A DNA stretch of 64,000 bases from Polytrichum commune (Eukaryota > Streptophyta > Polytrichopsida > Polytrichales > Polytrichaceae). A program made the position numbers and the translations under genes. The stretch is taken from assembly GCA_950295325.1 (NCBI GenBank), contig OX485805.1, positions 34,027,501-34,091,500 of the forward strand, written 5' to 3'. Numbering within the stretch: position 1 is the first letter of the stretch; each line of letters starts with the position of its first letter. The notes under the pieces were generated by a model. The model searched no databases and was not told where the DNA came from. It worked only from the letters and a program-made list of their open reading frames with translations. Shown piece by piece: positions 11,868 to 22,776 of the stretch.

Positions 11868-14362
11868 CTGTAGAAAAAGCACATAATCAATTATCAAACC
11901 TGAGTGTCAAATTATTGTGAAGAAAGTAAATGATAGACATGTCATGAGGTGCTAAAATGACTCTTCCCCCAATGAACTGATATAGAATGTTTTCGGTTCA
12001 AACCTCTACACCAACTCCAAGCTTGCACTATAGAGTTACGGAACATGAAGAGTTTTATATGCAAAAGAACCAACTCCTAACGAAAACTCCAGTTTAAGTA
12101 AAGAATATTTCTATTGGCTTAAATGAGGGTTATCAATGAGTAAAATGTATGAAAAGATTTTCTATTTGTTCGTAAGCCAAATGCATTTCAATTGGGGAGC
12201 CTAAAAGAAATGTAGATGTCATCAAGAATTTGTTGCATATTTTTCCCTAGTAAATAGAACTTATGGGTAAACTTTCTACCCCTTCCGGAGCTTGAAATAT
12301 CAATTTCACAAAGCTTACAAAATGAAGGTTTCTTTACGACCCTCCTAAAATACACTAGGTCTACTTGGAGAAGGCCACACAACTTGGTGACATCAACGTT
12401 CTATTTCTGCTTCTTAATGGAAACACCTTTGGTCCCATTTCCTTAACATTAGCATCACACCCAAATTAAACAATAAAATCCACAAAAGTCTATGGATTTC
12501 ATAGCAATAAATGTGATTTTAATGACATAATGTCATAAAATGAGAATCAAACAAATTCCCATGGCCCATCGTATTTTATGTGTGAATTGAAAATTAGGAT
12601 GGCTTCTTAATCAATGAAATGATTATTCAAATCTAAAATGCTAAAACTTTCTACAAATATTAGTATTTTGGATAATATTGATATTGTATTCCAATCGACA
12701 ATAATTCATGTTCATGTAGAATATTTTCTCTTCATATTTCATAGATTTGATTAGACAATATTATGGACTCAAAAATGATATGTGTTAGGATAAGAGGCAT
12801 TGACCATAATTATCATGGTATGTCAATATTGTAGTGGTCCCTAGTAATACGTGTGAAAGGTGCATCTATAGGCTTCAATACATCAAGCTTCACAGTTCAT
12901 TTTCCTCATTGGATTTCAAATCAAATATTGAGTAAGTTTGAGTTAATTATGGGTTCTCCTTGAAACTTTGTTTAAATATTTAAGGGAAGTTTGTGCCCAA
13001 TTCTATCCCTTATCCTAATCAACAACTAGATTTGAGGCATGTACCTCATCAAATGTTTTAGAAAAAAACTTCATGATTTATTCATTTTCAATTTATCTTA
13101 TAGATTTTTTTTGAGAATGGCATTGCTAAACCTCATGTTTCCTCACCTTGGGTAGGACACTAATATGGTCAAGGCTTAAAAATACACATGTGATTCTTAA
13201 AGCACAATGGCCTAGGTTTTCATGTCGCGGCAAGATCCCCATGGAACACAAAATCTCCTCTATTTATAAAGCTTGAGGGAGCATGTCATTTAGCAATATT
13301 ATGAATTACAATCATAGCTCTTAATTACATGAAATGTATACAACTTACAAGGCTTTGACAAATCACATACATATCCTATTTTTTCACCATTTACCCTCAA
13401 GACCCTCTACATAGTAGACACCCCCCACCCCCTTTCTTTCTTTCTTTCTTTTAAAGAAATAATTTCAATACATTTTAATTCAAGAAGAAACTATGATTGA
13501 AGAAAATATGGGTAAATCAATTGTACAAAAATAATAGTGCCTGTAAGAGCATTTCGCGAGTTCATTTGAGACATGTACGTGGTAATAAAAATAATTTGAA
13601 GAAGAAAGTAAAAGAGTATGATGAGCTTCTTAATTATACATGCTCTGAATTCATGCATAATATTAGATGTTCACTTAAAACCAAGTTCAACCTAAAAAAC
13701 ATGACAAGAGCTAGAGCTAAGCTAGTGGTATCCATGTTGGTAGGAAAATGTGAACAAGTGGCGGGATTGAGGTTATGTGAGGAGAATAGTGTGTATGTGC
13801 GCGTTTTGTTCTTCCCTCCAATCCTTAAAATATTTTCATTTGCCATCACATGCTTACAAATTGTGCTCATTGAAACTTCAATAAGGCCAAGGATATTTTT
13901 TTCTTTCTTTCTTTATGAAGAATTTTTTCACTTGAACATTGAACAATTGCTAAAATTATATTTCACAAATGCTTTGTAGGACAAGTATTATGGGTGCCCC
14001 TAGAGAGTGACATGATTCTTAATTTAATCAAGATAGAATATGTTGGCACAAAACAATTTCAAGAGGCTCTTTATAACTTTCTAGTTAAACTCCAAAACAA
14101 CGGTTTTTCATAACAATAGTATTTGAACTGCACTTATTTCATGATTTACTCTATTGGGTGGGAACATTTCCAAAATGAGGGAACAATGCATAGTGTGACA
14201 ACTAATAATATTCTTCATCTATTAATTAACATCAATGATGCTCCAAGCACTTGAATACAATATTTTAGCACCTTTATAACCTTCTTTATTACTTGCTTCC
14301 ATTTGAAAATCAATATGTTACAAACATCATGACATAATATAATTTAGTGATAGATGGGGTAC
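11868..14362 (-). other. Last intron of the LRR receptor gene
   Basis: AT-rich, about 2.5 kb. Contains a CTTT microsatellite near 13431-13452. An open frame at 13497-13979 (plus) has no recognisable domain. I saw no further LRR exon. Confidence 0.55.
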
Positions 14363-14434
14363 CTGATAGGAAATTCGAGGAAAGATCGATCGACGTTAGT
14401 TGAGAACAATCTCCCAATGTAGAAGGAATAATAC
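14363..14434 (-). CDS. LRR receptor exon, one repeat (72 nt)
   Basis: Reads GIIPSTLGDCSQLTSIDLSS and one further repeat end. Bounded by AG and a GT donor (TACCCCATC side), phase 1 at both ends, exactly one 24-residue LRR. Confidence 0.75.
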
Positions 14435-14713
14435 CTATTTGCAAATTCAATGTCTCTTAGTATACATACCTTTGCAACTTTGGTTTTCTCAAACTAATTA
14501 TAAAGTCTCATTCTAGTGTGCTATTGAATAGTGAAAACTATATCACATAGAAGAAAGACTGATTCACAACCTTTGCATCATATAAAAATAATATTATAAC
14601 AATTTTTGAATTTGCCAACTCAAAAGTGGTTAACAATTATTCAATTGTTATGTTTCACAAGGGATTTCTTCTTAGTATATATACATGTCAAGGTCTTAAA
14701 ATGTCAATATTAC

Positions 14714-14785
14714 CTGAGATGTTGTTCCCCGCAATAAAAAAATGTTGCAATTGAGAACAATTTCCGATGGTTGCAGGAATTGTAC
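14714..14785 (-). CDS. LRR receptor exon, one repeat (72 nt)
   Basis: Encodes GTIPATIGNCSQLQHF and the rest of one LRR. Phase 1 at both ends, donor GTAATATTG. It lies in a 481-bp unit that is duplicated with the exon at 15195-15266. Confidence 0.75.
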
Positions 14786-15660
14786 CTAGATCCACCCTCA
14801 ATGTTGGTTAAAGTGATTAGGTCTAATCATTCTTGCAAGGAAATGTTGAATTATATTAATGTACTTTCTTACTACCAGGATGGTTATTGACTTCTTAAAT
14901 TACAACTTTCTAGCAAGCTCATCAAATGATTGTTACCAATGCATTAAGATTCAAGCAAGAAATTTGTTTCATGACATTCAATTATTTATTGTTTATCAAT
15001 GTAGACAATGAATACAATATGATGTTAATTTGGTCTAGAGTACTAGATCTTAAACATCTTCTTTTTTATTCATAATTATTTTTATAAACATCAAATTTTC
15101 AATTATATATCTTGATTTGTTTAGCATAAACAACTTATCTTGTCATGATAATAGTATAGTAAGTTCTATGTACAAATTAAAATGTCAATATTACCTGAGA
15201 TGTTGTTCCATGAAATAGAAAATTGTCGCAATTGAGAACAATTTCCAATGGTTGCACGAATTGTACCTAGATCCACCCTCAATGTTGGTTAAAGTGGTTA
15301 GGTCTAATCATTCTTGCAAGCAAATGTTGAATTATATTAGTGTACTTTCTCACTACCAGGATGGTTATTGACTTCTTAAATTACAACTTTCTAGCAAGCT
15401 CATCAAATGATTGTTGCCAATGCATTAAGATTCAAGCAAGAAATTTCTTTCATGACGTTCAATTATTTATTGTTTATCAATGTAGACAATGAATACAATA
15501 TGATGTTAATTTGGTCTAGAGTACTAGATCTTAAACATCTTCTTTTTTATTCATAATTATTTTTATAAACATTAAATTTTCAATTGTATATCATGATTCG
15601 TTTAGCATAAATAACTTTTCTTGTCATGATAATAGTATAGTAAGTTCTATGAACAAATTA
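14786..15660. repeat. Two 481-bp tandem units carrying LRR exons
   Basis: Intron and exon sequence at about 14700-15180 repeats at about 15180-15660 with few changes (for example GTACTTTCTTACTACCAGG at 14863 and its near-copy one unit later). The duplication added one 24-residue LRR to the receptor. Confidence 0.8.
15195..15266 (-). CDS. LRR receptor exon, one repeat (72 nt)
   Basis: Encodes GTIRATIGNCSQLRQFSISW and the end of one LRR; paralogue of the exon at 14714-14785. Phase 1 at both ends with GT/AG borders. Confidence 0.75.
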
Positions 15661-15675
15661 AATTCAACACACCAT

Positions 15676-16334
15676 CTATGTTCGGGGAAAACCGATGGCT
15701 AGTTCATTATTAGCCGATGGATTTCCCCTCATGGCCAGTCCAAATTTCCAACCATCGGATGGCAATCGGATTGTAATTTCAATCCTCCGGGAATTAGCCG
15801 ATGAACCAAAAAATGTCCTGGAAATGTAGCCGATTCTTCTTGTGAGTTACTGGATTTTAGCTGGAAGCATCCAGAGCGCTATTTGTCTGGGGCATCTGAT
15901 GATGCACTTGAGGAAGTACCCTAAACCTTAAACTTTTTGAATTATGCAACCTTTCCATGACCAAATCCAATTGCTTCCATGAAGAATTGCGGGATTCTTG
16001 GCCTTCAAGCGGTGAAGGCATTGCTAGGTTCAATTCCTGCCAAGGATATAAACTCTTCAAATTTAAAGTTTTGAACATGCCTTTCTTTGCATTTATTCAA
16101 GATTTTGTACTAAGAAATGATTTCTAATAACTTTTCATACATTTTTTAAACAATTAGTGCCGATATGAATTCCATTTAATCGGATATTGGCCAATGAAAA
16201 TATGAAAATATAGGCAATTGGCCAATTGATTTTACAAAAGACCGGCTCTTGCCGATGTAAATTGGAAAAAATCCGACCCTTCGTAGCAACTACCGGCAAT
16301 TAGCCAATAAGGCTTCAAAAACTTCCCAAACTCT
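15676..16334. mobile_element. 659-bp non-autonomous insertion with 9-bp target duplication
   Basis: Flanked by ACACACCAT at 15667-15675 and 16335-16343. The paralogous intron near 18945-18955 reads straight through, so this is the filled site. The ends (CTATGTTCGGGG and the complement of CCCAAACTCT) are only weakly inverted. A 9-bp duplication suits Mutator-like elements, but the TIR is too poor to be sure. It contains a tRNA-like B box, GGTTCAATTCC (16027-16037). No coding capacity. Confidence 0.65.
15998..16075 (+). repeat. tRNA-derived (SINE-like) fragment, copy 1
   Basis: GGCCTTCAAGCGGTGAAGGC followed by a B box GGTTCAATTCC and CTGCCAAGGAT. A near-identical string lies inverted at 40690-40790. 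A pol III promoter origin is inferred from the B box; no convincing A box. Confidence 0.4.
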
Positions 16335-16577
16335 ACACACCATATAGTCAATTTTTATTTAGATCTAATTTTTTTCATTTAAGCCAACTTCAATTTTCAA
16401 TTTTCAAGTTGTTAAATTAAATTCAGTGTTTTATATATGCACGTGTCTTAATTGGTGTACTCTTACATAGCAATTATCGGGTGCACATCAACATCAAAAA
16501 AATTCAAGTAATTGCAACTTGGTTGTGTATTGGTAAAGTTTGATTTGACAATTGGGTTTGCGTATCACATGGCTTAC

Positions 16578-16721
16578 CTGTGAGTTGGTTGCCATGAAGT
16601 GCAAGGGTTTGGAGTTGCTTCAAATCACCAATGTTTGAAGGAATACTACCCATTAGATTATTCCAACTAACATCTAAGTATGTGAGATTTTGGCACCATC
16701 CAAGATTAAGAGGAATATTCC
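16578..16721 (-). CDS. LRR receptor exon, two repeats, splice acceptor lost
   Basis: Encodes NIPLNLGWCQNLTYLDVSWN and the next repeat through QLTG, with a normal donor (ACAG|GTAAGCC). The paralogous exons at 19149, 18477 and 17535 are preceded by AG; here the corresponding dinucleotide (16722-16723) is AA on the sense strand. The nearest AG is one base further on and would shift the frame. Skipping this 144-nt phase-1 exon would keep the protein in frame but two repeats shorter. Confidence 0.65.
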
Positions 16722-17276
16722 TTGTGACCAAATTCAATGATGTTCAAATTAGATTTTGCCTTATTTGTAAGAGTATAGGTAGGCAAAATATTCTATCAAC
16801 ATGCATCATCAAAACGTTTCCTACAAAGCGTTCTTTTGGTTCCATTGAATGCTAACTTATAAAATCTTGGATAAAAGATGAATTTTGAAGTCATGAAGTC
16901 CTTAAACCCTAATCCAAAATTTCTCTTATACTATTTATACAAATTTTAAAAGAATTTATATGCTTATCAATAAGATGATCCCATATTCAAGAAATCAAGA
17001 TGCAATGATATTTTCTAGCAATTTAGCCACTTTCACCAAGTGGGGTTGAAACTTTGTTTATTTTAATATTTTAAGAGCCCATTTATATTTTAAGTCAACT
17101 TATTTTATAACATTAACGAAGAATGATTCACGACCTTAGCATCTAGAACAAATAATAAGATTGTAGCAATTTTTGAATTTGCCAAACTTCTAGTAGTGAT
17201 TTCAAATATTTGCAATTAATATATTCAATAAAAAATGTATAAATATATTTCAAGATCTAAAAATGTTAGTATTTAC

Positions 17277-17348
17277 CTGAGATGTTGTTATTCGTAATCG
17301 AAAGATATTGCAATTGAGAATAATTTTCGATGCTTGCAGGAATTGTAC
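17277..17348 (-). CDS. LRR receptor exon, one repeat (72 nt)
   Basis: Encodes GTIPASIENYSQLQYL and the end of one LRR. GT/AG borders, phase 1 at both ends; paralogue of the exon at 18218-18289. Confidence 0.75.
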
Positions 17349-17534
17349 CTAGATCACCCCTCAACATTGGGTAAAGTGGTAAAGTTTAATCATTCTTCCA
17401 AAAGATTGTTGAATTATACTGACATAATAATCATTTGTTGAACATCAATATCACAATAACTCAAGTATTTGCAACTTAATTGTGTGTTGGTAAAATTTGA
17501 TTTGACAATTTGGTTTGCGTATCACATGGCTCAC

Positions 17535-17678
17535 CCGTGAGTTGGTTTTGATCAAGAATAAGGGTTTGGAGTTGCTTCAAATCACCAATACTGGAAGGAA
17601 TGCTACCAATTAGATTGTTCCCACGAACATTCAAGTATGTGAGATTTTGGCACCATCCAAGATTAGGAGGAATATAAC
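17535..17678 (-). CDS. LRR receptor exon, two repeats (144 nt)
   Basis: Encodes GYIPPNLGWCQNLTYLNVRG and a second repeat ending QLTG. Acceptor GGTCATAG, donor ACGG|GTGAGCC, phase 1 at both ends. Confidence 0.78.
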
Positions 17679-18217
17679 CTATGACCAAATTCAATGATGT
17701 TCAAATTAGATTTTGCCTTATTTGTAAGAGTATAGGTAGGCAAAATATTCTATCAACATGCATCATCAAAACGTTTCATACAAAGCGTTCTTTTGGTTCC
17801 ATTGAATGCTTAGTTATAAAATCTTGGATAAAAGATGAATTCTTAACTCATTAAGTCCTTAAACCCTAATCCAAAATTTCTCTTATACTATTATTAATAC
17901 AAAATTTTAAAGAATTTATATGCTTATCTATAAGATGACCCCAAATTCAAGAAATCAAGATGCAATGATATTTTCTAGCAATTTAGCCACTTTCACCAAG
18001 TGGGGTTGAAACTTTGTTGCCCATTTATATTTTAAGTCAACTTATTTTACAACATCAATGAAGAATGATTCACGGCCTTAGCATCTAAAACAAATAATAA
18101 GATTGTAGCAATTTTTGAATTTGCCAAACTTCTAGTAGTGATTTCAAATATTTGCAATTAATATATTCAATAAAAATTTGTAAATATATTTCAAGATCTA
18201 AAAATGTCAATATTTAC

Positions 18218-18289
18218 CTGAGATGTTGTTATCCGTAATCGAAAGATATTGCAATTGAGCACAATTTTCGATGGTTGCAGGAATTGTAC
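18218..18289 (-). CDS. LRR receptor exon, one repeat (72 nt)
   Basis: Encodes GTIPATIENCAQLQYLSITD and the rest of one LRR. Phase 1 at both ends with GT/AG borders. Confidence 0.75.
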
Positions 18290-18476
18290 CTAGATCACTC
18301 CTCAATATTGGTTAAAGTGGTAAAGTCTAATCATTCTTCCAAAAAAATTGTTGAATTATACTAACATAACAAACATTTGTTGAACATCAATATAAAAAAA
18401 AATCAAATATTTGCAACTTAATTGTGTGTTGGTAAAATTTGATTTGACAATTTGGTTTGCGTATCACATGGCTTAC

Positions 18477-18620
18477 CCGTGAGTTGGTTGACATCAAAAA
18501 TAAGGGTTTGGAGTCGCTTCAAATCACCAATACTGGAAGGAATGCTACCAATTAGATTGTTCCCACTAACATCCAAGTATGTGAGATTTTGGCACCACCC
18601 AAGATTAGGAGGAATATAAC
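18477..18620 (-). CDS. LRR receptor exon, two repeats (144 nt)
   Basis: Encodes GYIPPNLGWCQNLTYLDVSG and a second repeat ending QLTG. Acceptor GCCACAG, donor ACGG|GTAAGCC, phase 1 at both ends. Confidence 0.78.
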
Positions 18621-19148
18621 CTGTGGCCAAATTCAATGATGTGCAAATTAGATTTTGTCTGATTTCTAAGAGTATCAATTGTTAAAAATAGCTTAGAGAA
18701 AAACTATACTTTGAGATTCTAGTAAGAATTTTTTCCCATGACGTTCAATTATTCATTATTTATCAATATAGACAATGAATACATTATGATGGTAATTTGG
18801 TGTAGAGTTAGAGACATTTAACATTTTTGTTTTGATTATTCATTGTTTTTATAAATATAAAATGTTTAATTTAATATTATTTTCTGTAGCATAACGAAAT
18901 TTTAATTCAAGATAATAGTATAGTAAGTTCTATGAGCAAATCAAATTCAAAACATCATATAGTCAATTGTTACTTAGATCTAAATTGTTTTATGTAAGCC
19001 AACTTGAAATTTTAATTTTCAAGTTTTAGTTGAATTTAGTTTCTTTATATAAGCATGTATTTAAATTGGTGCACACTGACATAATAATCATCCTTTGCAC
19101 ATTAATGTCAAAAAAATTCAGATGTTTGCAACTTAATTGTGCTTGTAC

Positions 19149-19292
19149 CTGTGAGTTGGTTTGACCCAAAATTGAGGGTTTGAAGTTGCTCCAAATCACC
19201 AATACTCGAATGAATACCACCAATTAGATAGTTCAGACTAACATCCAAGTACGTGAGATTTTGGCACCACCCAATATTGGAAGGAATATTCC
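19149..19292 (-). CDS. LRR receptor exon, two repeats (144 nt)
   Basis: Encodes GNIPSNIGWCQNLTYLDVSL and a second repeat ending QLTG. Acceptor GTCAGAG, donor ACAG|GTACAAGC, phase 1 at both ends. Confidence 0.78.
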
Positions 19293-20591
19293 CTCTGACC
19301 AAATTCAATGAACTTCAAGTTCAATTTTGCCTCATTTGTAAGAATATCAAGTGCTAATAATAACCTAGGTGAAAAGTACACATTGAGGATCTCTCTCTCT
19401 CTTTCTCTTTTAATAAGCAAGTAAGTAAAGGAGAGGTAGAAACACTTGAATTGGAGAAAAAATCACATGAACTTGGTGTCCAACCTGATGTGCAAAGAAT
19501 CAACAATGTTAGCGTCTTCCAATATGTGATCTAAGGTATCACTATTGGACTCTCATAGTTTTGTAATATTTTTGCTACTTCAAGATTCATTTTTTACAAC
19601 TATACATGACTCAAATAAATATGAAATCTATTCTATGAAAGAAATCCTATACAATAATGGTAGAGTTCTTATTCTTTTGTAAGAACCTGTAGTAGTCAGG
19701 TTTACTACTTCCAAATTGTGATGCATATAAATTGAAATCAACAGCCGGCATAAATTTTTTTTTTTAAATTCCATGAATCCATTTCAATATTAAATTGATA
19801 TCGATAAGCTTGAAAGGCCACAATCTTTCATTTTAGTAGTACACTAATGCGCTTTGACTGTGTTAATGTCAACTAATTGAGGATAATAATGTCACAAATA
19901 TGACATTTTCTCAGTGGAAACTTAGAACATCACAAAGTTAACAAAACCTGTGACATTAAATCCATTGGATTCCAATACATCATTTATGCTACTTAGTGTT
20001 ACATGCATAATAATGTCACTCACTCTATTTTGAGTTGTATGCTAGGTTACAATGATGATCAACAACTTCATCATAAGTGTCAACTCATGAAACTTGGCGT
20101 TCAAGTGTGCTTACTATATATCTTGGCATGAGTATGTTCAATAGTGTTATGAGATGGATGCTTATGTTACACAATGGTCTTCAAGTTGACTAAAGTGTAC
20201 ACAAATGACACTTTGCCATTAGTTTGTTTCACATTATCCTTCTCTTGCATACCAAAATGTAAACACATGACACTTGCCATTAGTACACTCAAAATATCTC
20301 CCCCTTCCATACTAAAACACAAAACTATCCATCCAAAGTATCCCGATGTGCTACTGTAACGTCATAATGTAGTTTTTTTTAATGTAAAGAAGTTATTTAT
20401 GTTGACAAATGAAATCATATTGGCAATTAGTGGGCATGACATTTTGAGATCTCTAGGCATCTAGTTTAGGCCCTTCGCAAATAATGTACGTGACACTAAA
20501 TACCATAAACGGTGTACTAGAAATTGCTTGTATTCTAAGTTGATCATCTACACATGGGTCTTTGACGAATTGGGTTAGATAAAATACTCAC
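19293..20591 (-). other. LRR receptor intron 2
   Basis: AT-rich, with a CT-rich microsatellite near 19392-19412. No other structure seen. Confidence 0.5.
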
Positions 20592-20663
20592 CTGAAAACC
20601 CATTATTGTGGAAGTCGAGTGAGTGGAGAGATGTACAATTTCCTAGTGAAGCTGGAATTGAAC
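20592..20663 (-). CDS. LRR receptor exon 2, one repeat (72 nt)
   Basis: Encodes GSIPASLGNCTSLHSLDFHN and the end of one LRR. Acceptor TTTCATTAG (20664-20665), donor TCAG|GTGAGT. Its phase-1 start completes the Gly codon left open at the donor of exon 1 (48572), so the two exons join in frame across 27.9 kb. Confidence 0.78.
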
Positions 20664-21333
20664 CTAATGAAATACATGGAGCATCTTGTGTCAATATCTT
20701 ACTTTGCAAGCTTATGATCAAAATATAACTTATGGGAAGGTGAAATTTAATAGGATATTATGTTAATGTACTCACCTTATGATAGTAATAATTGTATGTG
20801 TATTAGATCAATGGCCTAGTATACATATGCTTGTGGGCTTTGAAAATAACTTTGCCTCTTGGCCATGATTACTTTTAACTATAATTATGGGTATTACTTG
20901 TGTTGATTAGTAGTAGCATGTGTTTTATATTCATTTGATATTTCTTCGGTTTTTGCATGCTTCTACCTTTTCTTAGAACATAGTCAAATCTTTCAAAGTT
21001 CCTACAAAGGTTCAATGAACATTATTTAGGTTTATTAGACCATATGTCGCTATCCTTCAAATGATGTGGGCAGTAGCACTCGTCTAGAGTTTTTGTTTCA
21101 AATACATTTGTAGGATATAATGAAGGTTGGTGCATTGCTGGAATTAAAGGTGAATATGGTACGATCTATGTAGAGAAGTGTTACCTTGCCCTACTTACCA
21201 ATTCAAAGATTTACCAACAATTAACACATCACATATGACTTGTGATGCATGTGTGGGTCCTATATGGTCACTCTTCTTAGTTGGTCACCTTTGTTACGAG
21301 TGGTATATATGGCAAGGATGGACACCAACAAGA
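20664..21333 (-). other. Left part of LRR receptor intron 1
   Basis: Ordinary intron DNA between exon 2 and the left end of the giant transposon. No gene seen. Confidence 0.5.
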
Positions 21334-21337
21334 CAAT

Positions 21338-21365
21338 AACACTATATTCGTTAAATTGAGACTTT
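21338..21365 (+). repeat. Left terminal inverted repeat of the giant transposon
   Basis: Starts AACACTATATTCG; 28 bp, identical to the reverse complement of 48123-48150. Preceded by CAAT. Confidence 0.85.
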
Positions 21366-21498
21366 TTGGGCATTTTGAGACATTCACAGAAATAAGAACA
21401 AGGATAAATGGAACACATATTGGAGAAAGTTGTAAGATGCGAACACTTTGAAGCGGGTGTTTAGAACAAGAACCCCGTTAATAACTCAATATTTGGGA

Positions 21499-21760
21499 TT
21501 GTTTAGGGTGGGCAATCCAAACCTTAGGCCAAGTTGAAGGGGAAATCTTAAAACATTCATATTATAGCACAAAAACTTGTATGAATATGGTTTAGGTAGG
21601 GCAATCCAAACCATAGATCATATTGAAGGGGAAATATGTGAACCAATATAATATAACATACAAAATATTCCAAACTCATATTTGTGATGGTTTAGGTAGG
21701 GCAATCCAAACCTTAGACCATATGGAAGGGGAAATCATGTGACACTTATATTATTGCAAA
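21499..21760. repeat. Left subterminal repeats, three units of about 90-100 bp
   Basis: Each unit has GGTTTAGGTAGGGC followed by AATCCAAACC, then an AGTTGAAGGGGAAAT-like tail; cores at 21499-21523, 21589-21612 and 21689-21712. The core is an imperfect inverted repeat (GGTTT-GG against CC-AAACC) of the same design as the internal 22-bp palindromes. Probable transposase binding sites (inference). Confidence 0.75.
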
Positions 21761-21944
21761 AAAAAAACATACAAAGTGTGGCATGTAAAATGCATAGCAT
21801 GCTAACACAACACATCCATTGGATAGTGCGACCCAAAATGTTCTTGCCTATGGCCCAAAACCCTACGCCTACTATGGCCTATCTAGCCTCGGAGACTACC
21901 TCTTTTTCTTTTGCCTCTTTTTCTTTTGCTGCAGCTTCTTTTGC

Positions 21945-22166
21945 TCACATTGCTTCAACATTCCTGAAAATCTCCGCCCCGCGACTATAGCCATTCTTGG
22001 GGTGACCGCCATCAATAACACATTTTGGATTCCGTCGGCCGCCCAAATTATACGACGAAGAATTCGAATACGATGAAGTGGACTGTCTTGCATTTCTGGT
22101 CATGGAGTAGAAACGCTCCAACTCGACGGACGCACTAGCCCGCATAGGTCTACGGGTGGGAGCAAC
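21945..22166 (-). CDS. Possible downstream exon F (Ser/Arg-rich, disordered)
   Basis: Opens in phase 0 after a GTTGCAG acceptor (VAPTRRPMRASASVELERFY) and runs to a TGA after NVEAM. Rich in Ser, Asn and Arg with no recognisable domain. Together with exon E it may form an alternative C-terminus of the fusion gene upstream. How it joins is unclear, because exon D has its own stop. Downstream, at 21896-21945, a KKKRQKKKR-coding stretch lies in another frame. Confidence 0.4.
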   Translation of the reverse strand, partial: VAPTRRPMRASASVELERFYSMTRNARQSTSSYSNSSSYNLGGRRNPKCVIDGGHPKNGYSRGAEIFRNVEAM

Positions 22167-22280
22167 CTGCAACGCGTGAATGCAAGAACACACGTGTTAG
22201 TTTAGGGAGGAAGACCCAAACGTGTCACACGTTCATTTTTTAAGTGCCGGATGATTGTAATGCGCGGTTAACCATGTTTT

Positions 22281-22296
22281 GGGGGGGGGGGGGGGG
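22281..22296 (+). repeat. 16-base G run
   Basis: Uninterrupted G tract in the intron between exons E and F. A similar 19-base G run lies at 23803-23821, in the intron before exon D. Confidence 0.9.
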
Positions 22297-22301
22297 TTCA
22301 C

Positions 22302-22655
22302 CTTGTCACCGGGGGCGTTCCCGTCGGAGTCGGCGAGGAGGGGCAATGCGTCCCGCAAAGGAATAGGAAGGGTGCCACTCTTCGTAGGCCGAGCGTCCAT
22401 CCGCAGCCGCCGTTGAGGTGTACAAATGCCGCCGGGCCGAGAGGGGGACGTCCGGACGCATTTGCGATTTATGCCCTTGAGCGGCGACGGGGACGGAGAT
22501 CGCCGGAAGATTTGCTTGGGTGGGGGGCTATCGACGACGCCGGCGTCAAGAGGCTCCTTGGAGTAGTCGATGGTGGACGCGGCATCGTAGACGGTCTCGT
22601 AGAAGAAGCTCCCCAAGTTTGATTCGCTGACGATCTCAATCAAGGGCTCCAAACG
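22302..22655 (-). CDS. Possible downstream exon E (Pro/Ser/Arg-rich)
   Basis: 118 codons between a CCATCAG acceptor and a GACAAG|GTGAAC donor, phase 0 at both ends (RLEPLIEIVSESNLGSFF...). Contains acidic, then Ser-Pro/Arg-rich sequence; no domain recognised. It follows exon D on the same strand 121 bp beyond D's stop codon, so it is either used by alternative splicing or is left over from an older gene structure. Confidence 0.42.
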
Positions 22656-22776
22656 CTGATGGCAAAATTAAAACAAACAAAACCCAAGGGGAGGGGGGCA
22701 GGGGGGGGGAGCATGAGAAAATTGATATACAATTGAGGCATACTATATCACACACAATGGCACACCATGTAGTATC

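Larger units (their letters stand above)
16560..18480. repeat. Tandem about-950-bp units, each with a 144-nt and a 72-nt LRR exon
   Basis: 16560-17500 and 17515-18460 are near-copies (for example AGTATAGGTAGGCAAAATAT at 16770 and 960 bp later). A third, diverged unit includes the exon at 18477-18620. The receptor's LRR number grew by duplicating exon pairs together with their introns. Confidence 0.8.

Noticed and set aside
13497-13979. 160-codon ORF in the LRR gene's last intron
   Set aside because: AT-rich, no recognisable domain, no supporting paralogue.
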